Source: VXRJ01 sp965246995 (GTDB taxonomy: Bacteria; Acidobacteriota; Vicinamibacteria; Vicinamibacterales; UBA8438). Taken from it: DNA of 64,000 nucleotides. Under the pieces are notes generated by a model. It saw only the letters and a program-made list of their open reading frames with translations, had not been told where the DNA came from and made no database searches. This document shows, in pieces, positions 58,819 to 64,000 of this stretch. The stretch's first letter is position 1, and each line of letters starts with the position of its first letter. The translations under genes and the position numbers were made by a program. The stretch spans positions 1,674,001 to 1,738,000 of the forward strand of contig OZ252008.1 of NCBI GenBank assembly GCA_965246995.1. The letters run 5' to 3'.

Positions 58819-59411
58819 ATGAAGCGGCACAATGGACCGGCGATCGTGCAGACCCACCCGCCGTTCTTCGTATTCTCGACTTACGCCCGCTGGCTCGACC
58901 TGCATCCTTGTGCTCAGCGCTCCACCTCCCGGAAGGAAGGGCGCTCCGTCAGAATATTCTCCGACGGCTCCGCTCACCGAGTCATCTCCGACCTCTCCGC
59001 GTTCATCGGTCACACGAATCCGACGGCGCACCGGATGCTGGTGGCCGGCGACCTGAATACCATCTACGATGCTGAGGACAACAACCGGTTGGAGATACCG
59101 GCACGGGCGCGGACCATATTTGACCGGATGCGGGCGCTGGGCTTGGAGTTCGTGGGACCGCAATGGCCTAATGCGGATCGGCGTGCGGATCTGGTGCCGC
59201 AGGGCTTGCCGAAAGATACGAAGAACGTGCCGACGTACCTCTCCGCCCGGCAGCGGCGCGATATGCGCGACCAGGACATCCTCAGCGGCAATCAACTCGA
59301 CTACGTGTTTGCATCACGAGGGTTCCACGACAAGTCCGGGTGCACGCAATGAACGATGTGGGAGGTTTCGGGCCGAGCGATCACTGCCGGATAAAGATCG
59401 AGGTGGAGTAG
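58819..59411 (+). pseudogene. Endonuclease/exonuclease/phosphatase-family fragment, frameshifted
   Basis: From about 58954 the frame reads SDGSAHRVISDLSAFIGH, MLVAGDLNTIYDAEDN and NQLDYVFASRGFHDK, then breaks by one base at about 59333 before MNDVGGFGPSDHCRIKIEVE and a stop at 59409-59411. GDLN and SDH are the EEP-family metal-site motifs. The N-terminal half is replaced by unrelated sequence. Confidence 0.7.
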
Positions 59412-59640
59412 TCTCGGCCGGCGGAGTTGGCCGTCAGCGATGCCGTCTTGAATCGTGCGCCGCTGTACCGGGATCGACGAGACTTCGTGATTCGAGAGGG
59501 CGACACGGGCAAGCGAGAAGCGTGAGCGTCGTGCCGAATTGACGTGGCGCGATGGAAGGAATGGGAGTGTGGAGCGTCGATGGGGAGCCGTCAAGCAGAC
59601 GCGGCAGGGCCTACAATGTACTTCCGGACGGGGGAGAGCC
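59412..59640. other. Gap with a small gene tail
   Basis: A plus-strand frame reads AVSDAVLNRAPLYRDRRDFV, then REGDTGKREA and stop near 59525. No family recognised. The rest leads into the HicB start. Confidence 0.3.
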
Positions 59641-59844
59641 ATGAAGCTGAAGGTTGTGATCCGCGAGGCGGAGGAAGGCGGCTTTTGGGCGGAAGTACCG
59701 TCCATTCCTGGATGCGCTACACAGGGAGACACCTTCGAGGAGCTGCTGAGCAACATCTATGAAGCAGTCGAGGGTTGCCTGTCTGTTGAGGTCCAGGAGG
59801 TTCCTCTTTCCGGCTCCGACAGAGTGATTGAGATCGCGGTGTGA
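59641..59844 (+). CDS. hicB: HicB-like antitoxin, short form
   Basis: A 67-residue protein: KLKVVIREAEEGGFWAEVPSIPGCATQGDTFEELLSNIYEAV is the HicB partial RNase H fold. No C-terminal DNA-binding domain. It overlaps the following hicA gene by 4 bp. The order antitoxin-toxin is reversed relative to classical hicAB but known. Confidence 0.82.
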   Translation: MKLKVVIREAEEGGFWAEVPSIPGCATQGDTFEELLSNIYEAVEGCLSVEVQEVPLSGSDRVIEIAV

Positions 59845-60026
59845 AGACCCTCACCGGCAAAGAGTTCTGTCGGATTCTCGAGTCGCGGGGCTGGCAGTTG
59901 AGGCGGATCAAGGGCAGCCATCGCATCTTCACGCAAGTGGGCATCTCGGCCCGTATCTCGGTGCCAGTTCATGGGGACGGTCCTCACGGCGCATGGCATG
60001 CTGGGGAGCATGAGCCGGCGCGGTGA
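59841..60026 (+). pseudogene. hicA: HicA toxin, truncated by an IS3 fragment
   Basis: Starts MKTLTGKEFCRILESRGWQL, RRIKGSHRIFTQVG, ISVPVHG. The RRIKGSH catalytic His is present, but after VPVHGDG the normal last 25 residues are replaced by sequence from the IS3 fragment (GPHGAWHAGEHEPAR). The fold is probably incomplete. Confidence 0.75.
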
Positions 60027-60255
60027 CTGCTTCGATAACGCCGTCATGGAGAGCTGGTTCTCAACCGTCAAGCTTGAGCTCGGCGAGCACTTCGAGACCT
60101 GCGGCCAGGCCAAGATGGAGCTATTCGATTACATCGAGGTCTTCTATAATCAGCGGCGTCGCCACTCGACGCTCGGCCAAATCAGTCCGGCCGAGTTTGA
60201 ACGCCGGAGGCTGACGCCGGCAGCATAGTCACCCCGTCCACGAAACCGGATCAAG
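59971..60255 (+). mobile_element. IS3-family transposase, C-terminal fragment and right end
   Basis: Reads MSRRGDCFDNAVMESWFSTV, KLELGEHFETCGQAKMELFD, YNQRRRHSTLGQISPAEFER and stops at 60228; the last catalytic Glu (VMESWF) is included. The end (ccgtccacgaaaccggatcaaggc) resembles the right end of the IS at 20657-21919. The rest is lost. Confidence 0.8.
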
Positions 60256-60828
60256 GCCACATCGTTGATCCGGGTGATGTGGCCGATCACGTCCGGGTCC
60301 GCGCCGTAAGCGGGTCGTCCAGATGCCGTGTCCCAGCAGCGCGACGGGCGGCGCGCCCGGACGGTGGTCGTCCGGCCGAAAGTTGCGGCCGAGCAGGGGT
60401 TGGACTCCGAGCAGGCCGAACGTGTTCGCGGTGACGCGCGCGCCGTAGAACTGTTCCGTGCCCATTTCCGGGTCGGAGACGTTCAGCGGCGGCTCGCTGT
60501 ACGCCGCGATGTCCCTGAAGCTTCCGGTCGCATCGCGCCAGTCCCGATAGTCGAGGTACGAGACTGCCTGCTCGCCGCCGGTCTCATCGCGCATCGCCAG
60601 CGCCATGACGCGCTGCCCGTCGGCGACCGGCAGGCCCCGGAGCAGCATGCCGTTGTAGGCGGTGAACGCGGCGCCGGAGATGCCGAGCCCCAACCCGCGC
60701 GTGAGCACGGCCCCCGCCGCGGCCCAGCGGTCCTTCTCCAGCAGGCGCACGGCGAACCGCGATGATGCGGTCGGCGTAGGCGAGGGTCAGCAGAATCCGC
60801 GCCATCGACCCGCCGCTGGCCAGCAGCA
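60256..60828 (-). pseudogene. ADOP/MacB-type permease, N-terminal part
   Basis: The minus strand encodes a first helix (ISGAAFTAYNGMLLRGLPVA), then a MacB-like periplasmic core with VSYLDYRDWRDATGSFRDI, NVSDPEMGTEQFYGARVTANTF and QPLLGRNFRPDD. A one-base shift near 60317 precedes GADPDVIGHITRIND. The rest of the protein is gone to the left, and the N-terminal leader is frameshifted near 60755. It is a second decayed ADOP in this window. Confidence 0.72.
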
Positions 60829-62549
60829 CTAGCCCGGATTTCTCACCGGAGGTGAACAAGAGGCTGCCCGTGATGGCGTAAAGTGTTGTTATCACAATAA
60901 CTTCAAGCCACACACGGAGGCAGCCTCTTGTCGACACATTGTACGCCAACCCAGCTTGAGTTTCCTCGGGTCGGTCGTCGCCGTCTGGTCGCCAGCTTTG
61001 ATGGCGGAACGATCACGTCCAACGCCGGGGCATTGCTGCTGCGGGCGGTGGAGAAGTGCACCGGCGTGTGCCGGCGCGCGGCGGAGTGCTTCCAGGACTA
61101 CCGGGATCCGAGCTTGATCGAGCACACGGTCGAGGACTTGGTGACCCAGCGTGTGATGGCCGTCGCGTTGGGCTACGAAGATCTGAACGACCATGACACC
61201 CTGCGGCGCGACCCGCTGGTGGCGGCCGCGGTGGGCAAGGCGGACCCGACGGGCGAGAACCGGGTGCGGGTGGCGGATCGCGGGGCCGCGCTGGCGGGGA
61301 AGAGCACGCTGAACCGGCTGGAACTGGTCGGGTCGAAGGACGCCGAGGCTGACCGGTACAAGAAGGTGACCTATGACGAGGCGGCGCTCGACGCCCTGCT
61401 GGTGGACGTGTTCATCGAGTCGCACCCGACGCCGCCGGCGCGCATCGTGCTGGATGTCGATGCGACGGACGACCCGCTGCACGGCCAGCAGGAAGGGCGG
61501 TTCTTCCACGGGTATTACCGGCACTACTGCTATCTGCCTCTGTATATCTTCTGCGGGGCGCAGGTGCTCTGCGCGCGGTTGCGGCCCTCGAACATCGACG
61601 GGGCGGCCGGGGTGGTGGACGAGTTGGCGCGGATTGTGGGGCAGGTGCGGCAGGCGTGGCCGTCGGTCTCCATCGTGGTGCGGGGAGACTCGGGGTTCTG
61701 CCGAGACGAGCTGCTGAACTGGTGCGAAGAGCATGCGGTGGATTACGTCATCGGCTTGGCGAAGAACGCTCGGTTGAAGGAACACATCGCGCCCGAACTG
61801 GCGCAGGCCCAGGCGCAGTGCGAGGAAACCGGGACCGCCGCGCGGGTGTTTGCGGACTTCCGCTATCGCACGCGCGAGAGCTGGAGCCGGGAGCGCCGGG
61901 TGGTCGGCAAGGCCGAGCATCTGCCCGCGGGCGCCAATCCACGCTTCGTGGTGACATCGCTGCGGCCGGACACCCTGGCGGCGCAGGCGCTGTATGAGGA
62001 TTTCTATTGCGCCCGCGGGGACATGGAGAACCGCATCAAGGAACAGCAACTGGCGCTGTTCGCGGACCGGACGAGCAGTGCGACGCTGCGCGCCAACCAA
62101 CTGCGCCTGTATTGGGCCACGCTGGCCTACGTCCTGCTCCAGCACCTCCGCGACCGGGGGCTGGCGGGCACCCGGCTCGCCCGCGCCCAATGCGACACGC
62201 TACGGCTGCGGCTGCTCAAGATCGGCGCCCACGTCCGCGTCACCGTGCGCCGCATCTGCGTGGCGCTGTCCGAGCTGGCGCCCGACGCCGATCTGTTCAT
62301 CACGGCCGCTCAACGTTTGCGCGCACCGCCCGGCCCGGCCTGACGATTGGCCAGGCGGCGGCATACGTTCACGACCGCAGGGGGGCACGGGGACCTTTCG
62401 GGCATGGTGTGCTTACCCGACCGATTTTGGCGCCGCGCGCACGTCGTCGCCCGCGTCCAGACCACCGCTGGCGCCTGAGTTGGCCGCCCGGAACCCCAGA
62501 CCCACCGCCTCATGCCCGATCTCCGGGAGCTGTGAGAAATCCGGGCTAG
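60829..62549 (+). mobile_element. IS1380-family insertion sequence
   Basis: Inverted repeats CTAGCCCGGATTTCTCA at 60829-60845 and its inverse at 62533-62549 bound one large transposase. The flanks show no matching 4-5 bp duplication, so a neighbour has been rearranged. Confidence 0.85.
60928..62343 (+). CDS. IS1380-family transposase
   Basis: A 471-residue DDE transposase. Start is TTG 60928, with GGAGG eight bases upstream. The catalytic regions are IVLDVDATDDPLHGQQEGRF (first Asp), SIVVRGDSGFCRDELLNWC (second Asp) and FYCARGDMENRIKEQQLALF (Glu in MENRIKE). The frame is intact. Bases 62344-62532 between its stop and the right end are non-coding. Confidence 0.93.
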   Translation: MSTHCTPTQLEFPRVGRRRLVASFDGGTITSNAGALLLRAVEKCTGVCRRAAECFQDYRDPSLIEHTVEDLVTQRVMAVALGYEDLNDHDTLRRDPLVAAAVGKADPTGENRVRVADRGAALAGKSTLNRLELVGSKDAEADRYKKVTYDEAALDALLVDVFIESHPTPPARIVLDVDATDDPLHGQQEGRFFHGYYRHYCYLPLYIFCGAQVLCARLRPSNIDGAAGVVDELARIVGQVRQAWPSVSIVVRGDSGFCRDELLNWCEEHAVDYVIGLAKNARLKEHIAPELAQAQAQCEETGTAARVFADFRYRTRESWSRERRVVGKAEHLPAGANPRFVVTSLRPDTLAAQALYEDFYCARGDMENRIKEQQLALFADRTSSATLRANQLRLYWATLAYVLLQHLRDRGLAGTRLARAQCDTLRLRLLKIGAHVRVTVRRICVALSELAPDADLFITAAQRLRAPPGPA

Positions 62550-62850
62550 GGTGAGGAGCCACCTCGACCGGCACCAGCCATGCCACCCAGCGGCGCGCCG
62601 GACCGCCCGGTGTTGGTCTTCGAAGTCGTGCAACATTTGCGTTGACTATACAACAGTTATGTTGCTATCATCGGGTGCGGCCGGACCGAAGAAGGCGAGC
62701 GCCGAAGAGCCAAGAAGCCCAGCTCGAGGCTAGTACAAGCAGCCAAGGGAGCAAAGGGCTTAGAGCGAAGAGCCAGAGCCATAGAGAACAGGCCGCAGGA
62801 GGAGACCACCATGGCTACTAGACGCAGAACCGACGGAAGGACATTTATAG
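62550..62850 (+). promoter_or_regulatory. Promoter and leader of the hicAB locus
   Basis: Contains TTGACT at 62642-62647 and TATCAT at 62666-62671 with an 18-bp spacer. Between them CAACA and TGTTG (62651-62664) form a small palindrome, a likely operator. The 130-base purine-rich leader downstream holds no long frame, except a 30-codon frame starting at 62811. Confidence 0.55.
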
Positions 62851-62903
62851 ATGACTTCTCGGCAATTCAAGAAATGGCTCACGAAGCAGGGATGTACGTT
62901 TGA
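62811..62903 (+). CDS. Possible 30-residue leader peptide overlapping hicA
   Basis: ATG 62811 has a near-perfect AGGAGGA site seven bases upstream. The frame reads MATRRRTDGRTFIDDFSAIQ, then EMAHEAGMYV, stopping at 62901-62903, and overlaps hicA in another frame. No family. It could couple or attenuate hicA translation, or be chance. Confidence 0.4.
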   Translation: MATRRRTDGRTFIDDFSAIQEMAHEAGMYV

Positions 62904-63030
62904 GAGGGGACACGGCGGGCATCTGATCGTTCGCTTGGGCCAGTACAAGTCGGTCCTACCGATGCACGGCAAGAAGGACATGCCGATCGGAACAATGGAA
63001 GCGATCAAGAAAGATCTCGGGTTGAAGTGA
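62851..63030 (+). CDS. hicA: HicA toxin (mRNA interferase)
   Basis: A 59-residue protein: MTSRQFKKWLTKQGCTFERG then HGGHLIVRLGQYKSVLPMHG and ending EAIKKDLGLK. It matches the double-stranded RNA-binding-like HicA fold; the catalytic His is in GGHLIV, followed by the LPMHG motif. Ribosome site GGAAGG is about ten bases upstream. HicB follows after 130 bp. Confidence 0.88.
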   Translation: MTSRQFKKWLTKQGCTFERGHGGHLIVRLGQYKSVLPMHGKKDMPIGTMEAIKKDLGLK

Positions 63031-63054
63031 CGACCTTAGGTTGGCAGCTCAACA

Positions 63055-63073
63055 GCCCACCGGTGCGGTGGGC
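63055..63073 (+). terminator. Strong hairpin between hicA and hicB
   Basis: GCCCACCG GTG CGGTGGGC is a perfect 8-bp stem with a 3-base loop. It is followed by CTTGAGTTT, with only a weak T run, so it may attenuate rather than end transcription. Confidence 0.5.
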
Positions 63074-63160
63074 CTTGAGTTTCAGGGCGACAGTCCTTGA
63101 AGTGCCCGAGACGTCCAATCAGCCTCTACACCTGACGAGCGGTGAAGGAGACGTAGGCGA

Positions 63161-63574
63161 ATGTTGCACTACCCGGTGAGGTTGACGACCGAGGGTGAAC
63201 GTGTACTCGTGGATTTCCCGGATTTCCCGGAGGCTCATACTTTTGGGGACACGCGGGAAGAAGCTCTAACACGGGCGTCTGACGCCCTTCTGACCGTGAT
63301 CGATGCGTACATGAAGGATCGGCAGCGCCTGCCGCAGCCCTCAAGAGGAGAGGCAATGGTGAATGTTCCACCATTGGCCGTGCCAAAGATCGAGCTGTAC
63401 AACGCGATGCAACACCAGAGAATCACAAAGGCTGAACTTGGGCGGCGGCTTGGTTGGCACATGCCACAGGTTGACCGAGTCCTTGATGTTCACCACGCTT
63501 CCCGTATGGACAGACTCCAGCAGGCGCTTGAGGCCGTTGATCGGCGACTGGAAGTAACGGTCGTTGACGCGTGA
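63161..63574 (+). CDS. hicB: HicB antitoxin with C-terminal helix-turn-helix
   Basis: A 137-residue protein. Residues 1-60 are the HicB fold (YPVRLTTEGERVLVDFPDFPEAHTFGDT and EEALTRASDALLTVIDAYMKD). Residues about 75-137 carry a Cro-like helix-turn-helix (ITKAELGRRLGWHMPQVDRVLD). It would neutralise HicA and bind the operator upstream. Complete partner of 62851-63030. Confidence 0.9.
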   Translation: MLHYPVRLTTEGERVLVDFPDFPEAHTFGDTREEALTRASDALLTVIDAYMKDRQRLPQPSRGEAMVNVPPLAVPKIELYNAMQHQRITKAELGRRLGWHMPQVDRVLDVHHASRMDRLQQALEAVDRRLEVTVVDA

Positions 63575-64000
63575 GGGAGCGCACGCGCGGGCGGGGCAGG
63601 GCACTTCTGGACGCCCTGATCCAGACTCTCAACTGCGCTAGACGCCTCGTAGCGCCTTCCGGAGCCTCGGATCCTCTTGATCGGCACGAAGTCGTTAGCG
63701 GCCGTCCACTCATGCATCCGTTCGGTCGCGTCCCGAGTGATCCGAAAGCGGCGTTAAGGTGCGCCGGCCACCCCGCTAGTTCTCAAGCGCTACGGCCCGG
63801 AGCTCGCAACCCGGCGGGCAGTCGAAATCAGCCCGGAAAGCATGGATGCCGCCGATCGACTGCTCGCCTTGAAGTGAGCTGACACATGAAGCGGCCCTGA
63901 ACGTGCTGCACCCGAACTCGCTTCGTTGATTCCGACGTCACTGGTCCACCGGTGCCCGCATTGTGAGTGGCGACAGTAGACTTCCGTTTCATGTCCCTAC
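63575..64000. other. Right-edge region without an intact gene
   Basis: Plus-strand pieces RVPSDPKAA near 63728 and LKRYGPELATRRAVEISP then MDAADRLLALK (about 63783-63875) are similar to those at 58512 and 58709-58808. No intact frame continues to the edge. The last 120 bases show nothing recognisable. Confidence 0.5.

Noticed and set aside
63055..63073. Hairpin considered as part of a riboswitch or structured RNA
   Set aside because: It is a single simple stem without conserved flanking helices; a terminator or attenuator is the simpler reading.
1..64000. CRISPR arrays, tRNA and rRNA genes
   Set aside because: No regularly spaced direct repeats and no cloverleaf or rRNA-like stretches were noticed on either strand by reading; a scan with dedicated tools would be needed to exclude them fully.

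Overview
The window is high-GC DNA (by eye roughly two thirds G+C) that looks like a member of the Acidobacteriota, most likely a Vicinamibacteria-type lineage. This is inferred from gene families, not from a marker gene: two decayed ADOP-type (MacB/FtsX) permeases, a DUF6152 protein, a TonB-dependent receptor with an N-terminal carboxypeptidase-regulatory domain, a DUF5916 outer-membrane protein, four PQQ quinoproteins, and a DUF1592/DUF1552 cassette. No rRNA, tRNA or CRISPR array was seen.

Layout. 1-6.8 kb: two related secreted proteins, DUF6152, an RnfD-like membrane protein, and a nuclease-like gene truncated by an IS3-family element. 6.8-13 kb: a minus-strand operon (CoA-transferase A and B, acyl-CoA ligase, PhoD), a divergent methyltransferase and a carboxymuconolactone-decarboxylase-like protein. 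13-27 kb: ADOP pseudogene, PQQ dehydrogenase, TonB receptor, cyclase, a SpoIIE phosphatase cleanly split by an IS, a bactofilin-like membrane protein, a beta-propeller and another PQQ dehydrogenase. 27-30.5 kb: toxin-antitoxin loci, transporter remnants and the first copy of a short repeat. 30.5-35.4 kb: cytochrome-PQQ-DUF4440 fusion and DUF5916 protein. 35.5-36.8 kb: Fic protein with a palindrome over its start codon. 37-42.6 kb: a four-gene export cassette. 42.6-50.8 kb: DUF72 and DUF429 pseudogenes, dihaem cytochrome, cytochrome-PQQ-cupredoxin fusion, then a graveyard of McrB, NucS-like, IS481, MsrB and bacilliredoxin pieces around an intact msrA. 50.8-64 kb: IS630, another repeat copy, sulfite-dehydrogenase pair, several PIN toxin-antitoxin modules, a DUF4143 ATPase, two hicAB loci, IS1380, and more remnants.

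Functional themes. The intact metabolic genes are mostly exported: quinoproteins, c-type cytochromes, a molybdopterin dehydrogenase, TonB and DUF5916 outer-membrane proteins, and the DUF1592/DUF1552 cassette. Together they suggest periplasmic oxidation of unknown small molecules feeding electrons to cytochromes or copper proteins. The accessory layer is dominated by toxin-antitoxin modules and insertion sequences.

The most distinctive observation is a 157-bp miniature inverted-repeat element (18-bp perfect terminal repeats, 4-bp target duplications), present as two identical full copies and one partial copy. One full copy splits a DUF429 gene and removing it restores the frame exactly; the other sits on the edge of an IS630 element. 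Along with many internally deleted genes (ADOP, NCS2 permease, DUF72, PIN toxin), this points to a genome with active small transposons and ongoing gene decay. All identifications are from reading translated sequence; no database search was run.
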